This document shows, one piece after another, positions 18,296-26,989 of a stretch of DNA of 64,000 bases. The DNA lies in contig JAQZBP010000005.1 in assembly GCA_029237815.1 (NCBI GenBank), forward strand, positions 145,296 through 209,295, in the 5' to 3' direction. Positions within the stretch are counted from its first letter, which is position 1. Each line of letters starts with the position of its first letter. The notes under the pieces are model-generated. The model was not told where the DNA came from. It ran no database searches and saw only the letters and a program-made list of their open reading frames with translations. This stretch comes from Moraxellaceae bacterium. Its GTDB lineage: Bacteria; Pseudomonadota; Gammaproteobacteria; Pseudomonadales; Moraxellaceae. The translations under genes and the position numbers were made by a program.

Positions 18296-18625
18296 TTATT
18301 CGCCCTTCACCACGGTGCAGTACTTGGCGTAGTAGCCGAGCACGCGCGTGGCGGTCTGGTCCACGCTGGCGACACGGGTGATGCCAGCGTTGCGCTTGGC
18401 CGTGTCGATGGAGGCGTCGCCGGTGGCGACCAGGCCGAGGATGTTGCTGGCGCAGGCTTCGCCGCGCTTGGACGGCTCGGCGATGGCAGCGGGGCCGGCA
18501 TCCACGGGCGAGGCGTAGATGGCCAATGCCGCGGGCGCGGGGCCCCGGACATTGGCACAACCCGTCGCCGTGAGCGCCAGGCCGAGCACCGCCAGCGCGC
18601 GGGCGGTCGTCGAAAGGAAGGTCAT
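18296..18625 (-). CDS. TRL-like family lipoprotein (copy 2)
   Basis: 109 residues. Signal peptide with lipobox TATGCA, then a short spacer and the conserved core ACASNILGLVATGDASIDTA, ending in YCTVVKG. The core matches the TRL (tRNA-associated locus)-like lipoprotein family. Two conserved cysteines, in the ACASN core and in YCTVVKG, may form a disulfide. It is 17 bp downstream of a clear paralogue and shares its transcript and terminator. Function unknown. Confidence 0.82.
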   Translation of the reverse strand: MTFLSTTARALAVLGLALTATGCANVRGPAPAALAIYASPVDAGPAAIAEPSKRGEACASNILGLVATGDASIDTAKRNAGITRVASVDQTATRVLGYYAKYCTVVKGE

Positions 18626-18642
18626 GATGATGTCCTCTCGGC

Positions 18643-18957
18643 TCAGTTGCCCTTCACGACGGTGCAGAACGTGGCGTACAGGCCCAGGATGGACATGCTG
18701 TCGTGGTCCACGCTGGCCACGGTGCTGATGCCGCCGGCCTTCTTCGCGGCGTCGACGGAGGCATCACCCGTGGCGATCAGGCCGAGGATGTTGGTAGCGC
18801 AGGCCTGGCCCGACTTGGCGGAGGTGGTGCCGGTACCGGTGGTGATGGGGCCCTGGACCTTGGTGTACAGCGCGCCGGTGGTCGGCGAGGCGACGACGGC
18901 GCAGCCGCCGAGGAGGGAGGCGGCAACGGTGGCGATGGCAAGCTGGTGCAATTTCAT
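18643..18957 (-). CDS. TRL-like family lipoprotein (copy 1)
   Basis: 104 residues with lipobox LLGGCA near residue 19, core ACATNILGLIATGDASVDAAKK and C-terminal FCTVVKGN. The core and tail match the next gene closely, while the N-terminal 45 residues differ, so the pair arose by tandem duplication and diverged outside the fold. The start is preceded by AAGGAG. Family members are small outer-membrane or periplasmic lipoproteins of unknown role. Confidence 0.82.
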   Translation of the reverse strand: MKLHQLAIATVAASLLGGCAVVASPTTGALYTKVQGPITTGTGTTSAKSGQACATNILGLIATGDASVDAAKKAGGISTVASVDHDSMSILGLYATFCTVVKGN

Positions 18958-19072
18958 ACGAACTCCTTGTTATTTATTTTGTGAATCACCTGTGGCAGGC
19001 GGCGCAACGATACCAGCCGTTTCGGCGCATTGTCATGACGTCCGGGCATTAGCCGGCATCTCTCTCGGGATG

Positions 19073-19112
19073 TGCGGCGGCGGCTACCCTCGTTTCAGGG
19101 TATGCCGCCGCA
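19073..19112. repeat. Large stem-loop downstream of the PP2C-kinase gene
   Basis: TGCGGCGGC-ggc-TACCCT pairs with AGGGTA-t-GCCGCCGCA around a six-base loop: fifteen base pairs with an internal bulge. It sits 104 bp after the stop of the phosphatase-kinase gene and 115 bp before the TRL-like genes. No T-run follows on the minus strand. It may be an mRNA 3' stabilising structure or a Rho-linked pause. Confidence 0.5.
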
Positions 19113-19216
19113 ACGGGTCGGGTGCACCGGCTTGCGGCGAGGCCCTGGCCACTGGCCAGGCGGTGGGGACTTCCTCGACGGGAAGGCAGGTGCATCCCGT
19201 GAGCGCTGGCCCCTCC

Positions 19217-20968
19217 TCAGGAAGCCGCGGGCGTCAGCAGCCAGAACAGCTCAAAGAGGGCTACCCCCGTCATCACGAGGGCCAGTACCCGCCAGAAGCC
19301 GGCCGGATCCCGCTCCAGCCAGGGGCGCGCCTGCACCGGGCTGAGCGCGGGGTTGGGCCGCGCGAGGTCGGCGAGGAATTCGCTCAGCGAGTCGTAGCGA
19401 TCGGTTGCGCTGAACGACAACGCCTTCTTCAGGGCGGCATCGAACCAGAGCGGCACGTGCGGGTTGTGCCGGCAGGCGCTGGTGTAGCGCAGCTTGCGGA
19501 AATCGAAGAGCGTGTGGCACTGCGCGTAGCGGCTGCCGTAGGGGTGGGTGCCGGTCAGCAGCTCGTAGAGCGTGACGGCGAGCGAGAACTGGTCGGCCCG
19601 TTCGTCACGCGGCAGGTTGAGTGCGTATTCGGGTGCCGCGTATTCGGCGGCGCCGGGACGGTCGTCCGCCGGCGCGCCGCCGGCGCCCGCGGCAAACGCC
19701 GCGCCGAGGTCGATCAGTTTCAGCGTGCCGTCGTGGCACAGGAACAGGTTTTCCGGCTTCAGGTCCTGGTGCAGCACTTCGCGCCGGTGCAACGCCTGCA
19801 GGCCGCGCACGGCCTGTGCCGCCAGCGCCGCGACGGCCTGTGCCGCCGGCCGCGGATGCCGCCGCTGCCAGGCGGCCAGCGTTTCGCCTTCCAGGCATTC
19901 CTGCAGCAGATAGAGGCCGGTGCGCGGCCGGCGTGGCGTGACGCCACGGATCAGGTGACGGTAGTCGAAGCGCTGGCCGAGCCAGTCCTCCTGCGCGAAG
20001 CGCGCCAGCGCCACGGCGTCATCGTCGCAGAGGCGCGAGGGTGTCTTCAGCGCCAGTACCTCGCCGGTGGTTTCGTCACGGACGCGGTAGACGTGGCTGC
20101 GCGCATTGGCGTGCAGTTCCGCCTCCACGCGCAGGCCGTCGATCAGTTGCCCGGGCGCGAGGTCGGGCAGCAGCGGCAGCGTCGTGGCCTGCAGCCGGCT
20201 GTCGTCGGCATCGGGTGCCGCCACGGCGTCGACGATGAGCAGCTGACAGGACAGATTGTCGTCGCTGCCGGCGGCATGGGCGGCATCGAGGAGGGCCTCG
20301 CAGCAGGTCTGCGGGTCCGGCGTCGTCGCCAGCAGCTGCTTCAGCCGTGCCGGCGACAGGAATTCGTGCACGCCGTCGGTGGTGAGCAGGAAACGGTCGC
20401 CCGCCTGCACATCGGTGACGCGGTAATCGATCTCGACCTGGTGCTCCATGCCGAGCGCGCGCGTGAGGTAGGTCTTTTGCGCGCCGACACGCGTGGCGTG
20501 GTCCTGTGTCAGCGGCTCCAGCGTGCCGGCGCGCAAGCGCCAGATGCGGCTGTCGCCGACATGGAATAGGTGGGCCGACTGCGAGCGCAGCACCAGCGCC
20601 GAGAAGGTGGTGAGGAAGCCGCGGTGGGCCTGCGTGTACTGCTGGCCCTGGCCATGCAGCCAGCGGTTGAGCGCGGACAGCAGGCGTTCACCCGCCGTCT
20701 TCACGCTCCAGGTGTCGGGCGTTGTGTAGTAGTCGCTGAGGAAGCCCTGCACGCAGACCTCCGCCGCATGCCGGCCATGTCCGGCGCCGCTGACGCCGTC
20801 GGCCAGCGCGAGTGCGATGCCCTTGCTGGCGCGCAGGCAGTCCTCCGGCACGCGGATGCCGAGCGCATCCTCGTTCTCCGGCTTGCGCCCGGCACGGCTG
20901 GCCTGCGCGGCGCGCACCCGTGAGCCGGACACAGAGTTGTCGGGGGACACCGGCAGGGCCTGGTTCAT
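19217..20968 (-). CDS. Bifunctional PP2C phosphatase-Ser/Thr kinase with C-terminal membrane anchor (PA1782-like)
   Basis: About 583 residues. The N-terminal ~230 are a PP2C domain with metal-site motifs RKPENEDALG, LADGVSGAGHG, GDSRIWRL and DDNLSC. A Hanks-type kinase follows (about 255-520) with the ATP lysine in VLALKTP, catalytic loop HQDLKPEN, and metal loop DLG in place of DFG. The Gly-rich loop is poor. A single hydrophobic helix ends the protein (about 555-578). Pseudomonas PA1782 has the same architecture and sits in the same place beside the nitrate transporter. It may adjust nitrate uptake or reduction by phosphorylation; no substrate is known. The ATG at 20968 is chosen for GGAG upstream. 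Confidence 0.85.
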   Translation of the reverse strand: MNQALPVSPDNSVSGSRVRAAQASRAGRKPENEDALGIRVPEDCLRASKGIALALADGVSGAGHGRHAAEVCVQGFLSDYYTTPDTWSVKTAGERLLSALNRWLHGQGQQYTQAHRGFLTTFSALVLRSQSAHLFHVGDSRIWRLRAGTLEPLTQDHATRVGAQKTYLTRALGMEHQVEIDYRVTDVQAGDRFLLTTDGVHEFLSPARLKQLLATTPDPQTCCEALLDAAHAAGSDDNLSCQLLIVDAVAAPDADDSRLQATTLPLLPDLAPGQLIDGLRVEAELHANARSHVYRVRDETTGEVLALKTPSRLCDDDAVALARFAQEDWLGQRFDYRHLIRGVTPRRPRTGLYLLQECLEGETLAAWQRRHPRPAAQAVAALAAQAVRGLQALHRREVLHQDLKPENLFLCHDGTLKLIDLGAAFAAGAGGAPADDRPGAAEYAAPEYALNLPRDERADQFSLAVTLYELLTGTHPYGSRYAQCHTLFDFRKLRYTSACRHNPHVPLWFDAALKKALSFSATDRYDSLSEFLADLARPNPALSPVQARPWLERDPAGFWRVLALVMTGVALFELFWLLTPAAS

Positions 20969-21064
20969 GGCATCACTCCATGAACCCTGGTCGCCGCCTT
21001 CGCAGCGAGCCTCAAGCATCGGCAATTCGCGGCTGAAGCCACTCGTGCAGGCGCGGTCATGACG

Positions 21065-22543
21065 TCACTCCACCGCGATCATCTGCACGTTGCCGTTCTC
21101 GTCGACTTCCACCATGTGGCCGCGCGGCTCGTCGATGAAATTGGCGGCCAGGAAGGCCAGCGCCGACATGCCGGCGATCGTGTAGAAGAACACCGGCGGG
21201 CTGACGAAGGACAGCACGGTGAGGAAGAGCACGCCGCCGACGTTGCCGTAGGCGCCGGCCATGCCGGCGATCTGTCCCGTCATGCGGCGCTGGATCAGCG
21301 GCACGATGGAGTACACGGCGCCACAGGCTGCCTGCACGAACACCGACGTGACGAGCGTGACGGCGATGGCCAGCGCCACCCCCCAGCCTTCGTTCACGCG
21401 GGACAGCAGCAGGTAGCCGAGGGTCTGCGCCGCCAGGCAGGTGACGAGCACGGTGCGGCGCCCGATGCGGTCGGAGATGTAGCCGCCGGCCGGGCGCGCG
21501 ACGATGTTCATGATGGTGAAGGAGCCCGCCATCAGGCCCATGGCGGTGGCGGAGAGGTGGAAGGTGTCGCCGAAGAACATCGGCAGCATGGACACCACCG
21601 CGATCTCCGAGCCGAAGCAGGCGAGGTAGGCGAGGTTGAGGATGGCGACCTGCTTGAACTTGTAGCGCTGCGCCAGCGGCACCTCTTCCGTCATCAGGTG
21701 GCGGTTCACCTGCCAGATCTTCCAGGACTGCCAGACGAGCAGGAAGGTGATGACCGCGTAGCAGGCGAGCACGAATCCCTGCGGCACGATGTTCAGGCCG
21801 GAAGGCGACAGGCGCCAGGCCAGCACGTAGAGGATCAGGTAGATCGGCAGGTTCACCAGCAGGTAGAAGGCGAGGTCGCGCCGGGTCGTGACTTCGAGGC
21901 CGCCGGCTTTCTTCGGCTTGAAGTAGGTGGCGCCCTTGGGCGTGTCGCTCACGTTGCGGTAGAAGATCACGGAATAGACGATGGCGATCACGCCCATCAG
22001 CGCCACCGCGTAGCGCCAGCCGAACTCGCCGCCGAACACGCTCACCGCCAGCACCGGCATGCCGATCTTGGCGATGGCTGCCCCGAAATTCCCCCAGCCG
22101 CCGTAGATGCCCTCCGCGATGCCCACTTCGCGGGCCGGAAACCATTCGCTGACGAGACGGATGCCGATCACGAAGCCGGCGCCGGTGAGCCCGAGCAGGA
22201 AGCGCATCACGGCGAGCTGCCCGAAGGTCTGCGCCAGCGCGAAGCCGATGCAGAGCACGCCGCAGACGGCGAGCAGGATGCTGTAGCTGAGGCGGGGACC
22301 GTAGCGGTCCACGAGGATGCCGATCAGGATGCGCGCCGGGATGGTCAGCGCCACGTTCAGGATCAGGAAGGCCTTCACCTGGGGATCGGTCAGCTGCAGG
22401 TCTGCCTTGATGAAGGGCATCAGCGAGACATGCGCGAACCAGATCAGGAAGGTGATGAAGAAGGCGAGCCAGGTGAAGTGCAGCAGGCGGATGCGCGGCT
22501 CGGCGAGCGTGAACAGCGGAAAGGGTTGGCGCGGGGCGGTCAT
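21065..22543 (-). CDS. nasA: Nitrate/nitrite transporter (NarK/NasA-type MFS)
   Basis: About 492 residues with 12 predicted helices. Both nitrate signature stretches are visible: GGWGNFGAAIAKIGMP in helix 5 and AGAYGNVGGVLFLTVLSF in helix 11, with arginine-bearing LLGLTGAGFVIGIRLVSEWF in helix 4. It imports nitrate for assimilation. The start at 22543 has CCGGAG upstream. Transcription begins at the leftward sigma-54 promoter 86 bp upstream. The PP2C-kinase gene follows after 96 bp and is probably in the same transcript. The name nasA is used for both this transporter and the reductase in different organisms. Confidence 0.93.
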   Translation of the reverse strand: MTAPRQPFPLFTLAEPRIRLLHFTWLAFFITFLIWFAHVSLMPFIKADLQLTDPQVKAFLILNVALTIPARILIGILVDRYGPRLSYSILLAVCGVLCIGFALAQTFGQLAVMRFLLGLTGAGFVIGIRLVSEWFPAREVGIAEGIYGGWGNFGAAIAKIGMPVLAVSVFGGEFGWRYAVALMGVIAIVYSVIFYRNVSDTPKGATYFKPKKAGGLEVTTRRDLAFYLLVNLPIYLILYVLAWRLSPSGLNIVPQGFVLACYAVITFLLVWQSWKIWQVNRHLMTEEVPLAQRYKFKQVAILNLAYLACFGSEIAVVSMLPMFFGDTFHLSATAMGLMAGSFTIMNIVARPAGGYISDRIGRRTVLVTCLAAQTLGYLLLSRVNEGWGVALAIAVTLVTSVFVQAACGAVYSIVPLIQRRMTGQIAGMAGAYGNVGGVLFLTVLSFVSPPVFFYTIAGMSALAFLAANFIDEPRGHMVEVDENGNVQMIAVE

Positions 22544-22628
22544 GACGGTCTCCGGACGAAAGCAATGGACGGCAAACCTTGCCTTCGCCAGTTGCGTCGT
22601 TGCTTCCGGCGAGATGTGGGAGATGTTT

Positions 22629-22644
22629 TGCAACGCCTGTGCCA
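22629..22644 (-). promoter_or_regulatory. Sigma-54 promoter for the nitrate transporter gene
   Basis: On the minus strand the sequence reads TGGCACAGGCGTTGCA, a full match to the RpoN consensus TGGCAC-R-N4-TTGCW, with GG and GC at the -24/-12 spacing. Transcription should start near 22617, about 74 bases before the transporter ATG. Confidence 0.9.
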
Positions 22645-22699
22645 GTGCTGGCCACGCCCTGAAAACCGGGACAGCCAGCGGGAAGTGCGCGCCTGTGGC

Positions 22700-22714
22700 G
22701 CGCTGCCATGGTGC
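22700..22714. promoter_or_regulatory. Probable NtrC binding site
   Basis: GCGC-TGCCAT-GGTGC matches the enteric NtrC dyad GCAC-N6-GGTGC with a single changed base. It lies 55 bp behind the leftward sigma-54 promoter and 108 bp behind the rightward one, a normal distance for an enhancer that could serve both. A weaker half-site (GGTGC) occurs at about 22752. Confidence 0.55.
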
Positions 22715-22822
22715 AGTGCGCGCTGATGAAGCGTTTTCTGCTGCATGCAGGTGCGCGAGGCCGACAGGGCGTTCTGTGCCGGGGCGGACTGCCTTCTTTA
22801 TAGCGCCGATGGAATTGCGGGC

Positions 22823-22838
22823 TGGCACAGGCGTTGCA
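22823..22838 (+). promoter_or_regulatory. Sigma-54 promoter for the flavoprotein-nitrate reductase operon
   Basis: TGGCACAGGCGTTGCA, identical to the promoter facing the other way; the identity extends to 20 bases (22822-22841 against 22626-22645). Predicted start near 22850, about 33 bases before the flavoprotein ATG. Confidence 0.9.
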
Positions 22839-22882
22839 AAAAGCCCGGCATCGACAGCAATCCGACCAGGCGGCGGCCGCCC

Positions 22883-24106
22883 ATGAAACGCAGACTGATT
22901 GTCATCGGCAACGGCATGGCCGGCATCCGCACGGTGGAGGAAGTGCTGGCGCTGGCGCCGGACGAATACGCCATCACCGTCGTCTCCAGCGAGCCGGTGG
23001 TCGCCTACAACCGAATCATGCTGTCGCCGGTGCTGGCCGGCGAAAAGCGCTTTGACGACATCGTGACGCATCCCGAGGGCTGGTACGCCGAACATGGCGT
23101 CACGCTGCTCGCCGGCTGCACCGTCACTGATGTCGATCGCGCGCGTCGGCAGGTGCTGCTGGAGGACGGCCGCGCGCTGCCCTACGACCGCCTCGTGCTG
23201 GCGACAGGCTCCGTGCCCTTCATCGTGCCGGTGCCCGGCCACCAGCATCCCGACGTGCTGAGCTTCCGCGACATCCAGGACGTCGAGCGCATGCTGGCGG
23301 CAAGCCTGCAGCGGCGGCGCGTCGCCGTGATCGGCGGCGGCCTGCTCGGGCTCGAGGCCGCCAACGGCCTGCTCAAGCAGGGCATGGACGTCACCGTCAT
23401 CCACGACATGCCGCACCTGCTCAACCGCCAGCTCGATGCCGAAGCCTCCACGCTGCTGCGCGAGACGCTCGAAGCCCGCGGCATGAAGTTCTGCCTCGGC
23501 TGCCTGACGGCGCAGATCGTGCACGGCGCGGAGGGCGGACTCGAGAAGATCGTGTTCAAGGACGGCAGCGAGCTGCCCGTCGACCTCGTGGTGATGGCTG
23601 TCGGCATCCGCCCCAACGTGGCGCTGGCGAAAAAGATCGGGCTGCAGGTGGACAAGGCCATCCTGGTCAACGACACCCTGCAGACCTTCGACCCCTGCAT
23701 CTACGCCGTCGGCGAGTGCGTGCAGCACCGCGGCGCGCTGTTCGGCCTGGTCGCGCCGCTCTACGAGCAGGCCCGCGTCTGCGCCAACCACCTCGCGGAG
23801 CGTGGCCATTCCCGCTTCGTGCAGCGCAGCACCGCGACCACGCTCAAGGTGAGCGGCGTCAACCTTTACTCCGCCGGCGACTTCACTGACGCCGATGCGG
23901 AATCCCTGATACTGCGCGATCCGGCCGGCGGCGTGTACAAGCGCCTGCTGATCAAGAACGATCGCGTGATCGGTTCAGTCCTGTACGGGGACACCAATGA
24001 TGGTGTCTGGTACTTCGACCTGATTCGTGAGCAACGCAATGTGGCGTCCATGCGCGAATCCCTGTTGTTCGGGAGAGCAGAGCATGAACAGGTTGCCCCT
24101 CGCTGA
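22883..24106 (+). CDS. FAD/NAD(P)-dependent oxidoreductase of assimilatory nitrate reduction (NasB/NirB N-terminal type)
   Basis: About 407 residues. FAD-binding GNGMAGIRTVEE lies at the N-terminus, the NAD-binding fold VAVIGGGLLGLEAANGL near residue 150, and IYAVGECVQH is the FAD-contacting motif before the C-terminal domain. It is the flavoprotein portion of NirB without the iron-sulfur and siroheme domains, so it most likely passes electrons from NAD(P)H to the nitrate reductase encoded next. The reading frame runs 23 bases into that gene, indicating translational coupling. The start is the ATG beyond the sigma-54 promoter; the ribosome site is weak. Confidence 0.88.
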   Translation: MKRRLIVIGNGMAGIRTVEEVLALAPDEYAITVVSSEPVVAYNRIMLSPVLAGEKRFDDIVTHPEGWYAEHGVTLLAGCTVTDVDRARRQVLLEDGRALPYDRLVLATGSVPFIVPVPGHQHPDVLSFRDIQDVERMLAASLQRRRVAVIGGGLLGLEAANGLLKQGMDVTVIHDMPHLLNRQLDAEASTLLRETLEARGMKFCLGCLTAQIVHGAEGGLEKIVFKDGSELPVDLVVMAVGIRPNVALAKKIGLQVDKAILVNDTLQTFDPCIYAVGECVQHRGALFGLVAPLYEQARVCANHLAERGHSRFVQRSTATTLKVSGVNLYSAGDFTDADAESLILRDPAGGVYKRLLIKNDRVIGSVLYGDTNDGVWYFDLIREQRNVASMRESLLFGRAEHEQVAPR

Positions 24107-26825
24107 CGCCACTGTCCGCACGACCTGTCCCTATTGCGGTGTCGGCTGCGGCGTCACGGCCACGGTTACCGACAGCGCCGCGCGCGGCGTGGACATCGCC
24201 GGCGACGCGATGCATCCGGCCAATGCCGGCAAGCTTTGCGTCAAGGGTTCCGCGCTCGGCGAGACCGTGCACCTGGAAGGCCGGTTGCTGCATCCGGAAG
24301 TGCGGGGCGAGCGCGTGTCCTGGGATACGGCGCTCACGCACGTCGCCGACGGATTTGCCCGCGTCATCCGCGAGCACGGCCCCGGCGCGGTCGCCTTCTA
24401 CGTGTCCGGCCAGTTGCTGACCGAGGACTACTACGTCGCCAACAAGCTGATGAAGGGCTTCATCGGCACGGCCAACATCGACACCAATTCGCGGCTCTGC
24501 ATGTCCTCGTCGGTGGCCGGGCACAAGCGCGCCTTCGGCAGCGACACCGTGCCCAACTGCTACGAGGACTTCGAGCTCGCCGACCTCGTGGTGATCACCG
24601 GCTCCAATACCGCCTGGTGCCACCCCATCCTGTTCCAGCGCCTCAAGGCGGCGAAGGAGCGGCGCCCGGGCATGCGCATCGTGGTGATCGATCCGCGCCG
24701 CACCGCCACCTGCGACATCGCCGACCTGCACCTGCCAGTGAAGGCGGGCGAGGACGTGCGCCTGTTCAATGCGCTGCTGGCCTGCCTCGCCACGCATGGC
24801 GCGCTCGACGATGCCTTCATCGCCGCCCACACCAGCGGCTTTGCCGCGGCGCTCGCCACCGCCGTCGCACAGGACAACCACATTCCGCACCTGGCGCGCG
24901 ACCTCGGCGTGGACGCGCTCGACCTCGAGCGCTTCTTCAGCTGGTTCGCCACCACGCCGCGCACGCTGACGCTGTATTCGCAGGGCGTGAACCAGTCCTC
25001 CGCCGGCGCCGACAAGGTCAACGCCATCCTCAACTGCCATCTCGCCACCGGCCGCATCGGCACGCCGGGTGCCGGCCCGTTCTCGCTCACCGGCCAGCCC
25101 AACGCCATGGGCGGGCGCGAAGTGGGCGGGCTCGCCAACATGCTGGCGGCGCACATGGACATCGAGAATCCCGTGCACCGTGAGCGCGTGCAGCGCTTCT
25201 GGCAGTCGCCGGCCATCGCGAGCCAGTCCGGCCTCAAGGCGGTCGACATGTTCGAAGCCGTGCACGACGGCCGCATCAAGGCCATCTGGATCGTCGCCAC
25301 CAATCCCGTGGTCTCGCTGCCCGACGCCGACCGCGTGCGCGCAGCGCTGGCGCAGTGCGAGCTCGTGGTGGTGTCCGACTGCATCGCCGACACCGATACC
25401 ACGCGCCTCGCGCATGTGAAGCTGCCGGCGCTCGGTTGGGGCGAGAAGGACGGCACGGTCACCAATTCCGAGCGCCGCATCTCGCGCCAGCGCGCCTTCC
25501 TGCCGGCCCCCGGCGAGGCGAGGGCGGACTGGTGGATCTTCTGCGAAGTGGCGAAGCGCATGGGCTTCGGCCAGGGCTTCGGCTTCGACTCGGCGGCTGC
25601 GATCTTCCGCGAGCATGCCGCGCTCTCCGCCTTCGAGAACGATGCCGTGCACGGCCTGCGCGACTTCGACATCGGCGCCTTGCAAGCGGTTGACGCTGGC
25701 GGCTACGACGTGCTCGCGCCCTTCCAGTGGCCGCAGCGCTTGGGACAGGTGGCGGGGCAGGCGCGCCTGTTCGCCGATGGCCGCTTCTTTACGCCGGATG
25801 GCCGTGCCCGCTTCCTGGCGCTCTCGCCGCGTGGCCCCGCGAACGCGACCGACGCGGATTTTCCCTTCGTGCTCAACACCGGCCGCATCCGCGACCAGTG
25901 GCACACCATGACACGCACCGGCCTCGCGCCACGCCTGCTGCAGCATATCGGCGAGCCGTTCTGCGCCCTGCATCCGGAGGACGCCGCGCGACTCGGCATC
26001 GCCGCGCTCGACATCGTGGAACTGGAAAGCCGCTGGGGCCTGGCGCGGGCGCGTGCGCAGCTCACCACCGACCAGCCGGCCGGCACCGTGTTCATGCCCA
26101 TGCACTGGACCGGCGTGCTCACCAGTGCCTCGCGCGTCGGCGCCGTGGTGAATCCGGCCGTGGATCCGGTCTCGGGCCAGCCCGAAAACAAGCACACGCC
26201 GGTGTGCGTGCGCCGTTTTGAGGCGTCCTGGCATGGCTTCGTGCTCTCGACGGTGCCGCTGCGATTGCCCTCGGCCGCCTATGCGGTGGCCGTAAGAGGC
26301 GGGAAATTCTGGCGTTTCGAGCTGGCCGGCGGCGGTGAAATCACGGATCGCCGGGAATTGGCAAACGAATTGCTTGGGGAGTGGGGGAAGGAGCAGCAGG
26401 GAGTGGATTCCGCGGGCCCGCAGGCGCAAACGCTCGAGTATGTCGATGCGGGTCGCGGGGTGTATCGCCGGGCCGTTATTGCCGAAGGACGGCTGCAATC
26501 GGTGTGCTTCATCGGCCCGGACAGCGGCCTTCCCGAGCGGAGCTGGCTGTCCGGGCTGATCGGCAGGGAGCTTGCGCCGCTGGAGCGGCGGGCCCTGCTG
26601 TCGGGGCGTCCGGGCGATCCCGCCGCCGACACGGGCCGCGTCATCTGCGCCTGCTTCGGAGTTGGTGAAAAGACGATCCGGCGCGCCATCGCGACGCAGC
26701 AGCTGGATTCGGTGGCTGCCATCGGCCGCAGCTGCAAGGCCGGCACCAACTGCGGCTCCTGCCAGCCGGAGCTGAAGGAGATCCTGGCGGGCTGCCAGGC
26801 CGGAACGGTGCCGGCATCTGCCTGA
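24084..26825 (+). CDS. nasA: Assimilatory nitrate reductase catalytic subunit, with C-terminal BFD [2Fe-2S] domain
   Basis: 913 residues. A [4Fe-4S] ligand set is at C15, C18, C22 and C52; the molybdopterin domains follow, with SRLCMSSSVAGHKRAFGSD, GSNTAWCHPILFQRLK and NTGRIRDQWHTMTRTG as typical contacts for the bis-MGD cofactor. The last ~65 residues carry a bacterioferritin-associated-ferredoxin type [2Fe-2S] site (CACFGV and CKAGTNCGSC). It reduces nitrate to nitrite in the cytoplasm, taking electrons from the preceding flavoprotein. Residues 715-845 between the two parts are poorly conserved. GGGAGAG precedes the ATG at 24084. Confidence 0.95.
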   Translation: MNRLPLADATVRTTCPYCGVGCGVTATVTDSAARGVDIAGDAMHPANAGKLCVKGSALGETVHLEGRLLHPEVRGERVSWDTALTHVADGFARVIREHGPGAVAFYVSGQLLTEDYYVANKLMKGFIGTANIDTNSRLCMSSSVAGHKRAFGSDTVPNCYEDFELADLVVITGSNTAWCHPILFQRLKAAKERRPGMRIVVIDPRRTATCDIADLHLPVKAGEDVRLFNALLACLATHGALDDAFIAAHTSGFAAALATAVAQDNHIPHLARDLGVDALDLERFFSWFATTPRTLTLYSQGVNQSSAGADKVNAILNCHLATGRIGTPGAGPFSLTGQPNAMGGREVGGLANMLAAHMDIENPVHRERVQRFWQSPAIASQSGLKAVDMFEAVHDGRIKAIWIVATNPVVSLPDADRVRAALAQCELVVVSDCIADTDTTRLAHVKLPALGWGEKDGTVTNSERRISRQRAFLPAPGEARADWWIFCEVAKRMGFGQGFGFDSAAAIFREHAALSAFENDAVHGLRDFDIGALQAVDAGGYDVLAPFQWPQRLGQVAGQARLFADGRFFTPDGRARFLALSPRGPANATDADFPFVLNTGRIRDQWHTMTRTGLAPRLLQHIGEPFCALHPEDAARLGIAALDIVELESRWGLARARAQLTTDQPAGTVFMPMHWTGVLTSASRVGAVVNPAVDPVSGQPENKHTPVCVRRFEASWHGFVLSTVPLRLPSAAYAVAVRGGKFWRFELAGGGEITDRRELANELLGEWGKEQQGVDSAGPQAQTLEYVDAGRGVYRRAVIAEGRLQSVCFIGPDSGLPERSWLSGLIGRELAPLERRALLSGRPGDPAADTGRVICACFGVGEKTIRRAIATQQLDSVAAIGRSCKAGTNCGSCQPELKEILAGCQAGTVPASA

Positions 26826-26832
26826 GTGTTTA

Positions 26833-26848
26833 TGGCCGTCTTCTTGCA
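26833..26848 (+). promoter_or_regulatory. Probable sigma-54 promoter for nirBD
   Basis: TGGCCGTCTTCTTGCA starts eight bases after the nitrate reductase stop. It has the invariant GG and GC with the -24/-12 spacing and a full TTGCA, but the -24 box is less complete than the two upstream copies. A start near 26860 would give a leader of about 210 bases before nirB. Confidence 0.6.
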
Positions 26849-26989
26849 TTGAGATGGTCACTGCAAGAGAGCGTGCTCTCGCTTTGCTGTGCCCGCCGTG
26901 CGAATGGCGGAGAAAAGTCTTCAGTCGTGCAGCAACGCTGCTGCCGGCTTCTGATACAGATCCGCAGGCAACGGGGCTTGCAGTGAACA

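Larger units (their letters stand above)
22544..22882. promoter_or_regulatory. Divergent nitrogen-control region between transporter and reductase operons
   Basis: This 339-bp gap holds no gene. It contains two outward-facing, sequence-identical sigma-54 promoters and, between them, a good NtrC-like site; details are in separate entries. The central stretch 22680-22720 is rich in GTGC/GCAC half-sites. No intrinsic terminator or NasT-type leader is obvious on either side. Confidence 0.8.

Noticed and set aside
19073..19112. Stem-loop as a tRNA arm or small RNA terminator
   Set aside because: No acceptor, anticodon or T-loop sequences surround it, and there is no T-run on either strand.
22544..23809. 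Long N-terminal extension of the nitrate transporter frame
   Set aside because: The extra codons cross the sigma-54 promoters and run antisense to the flavoprotein; the transporter has a good start at 22543 with a ribosome site.
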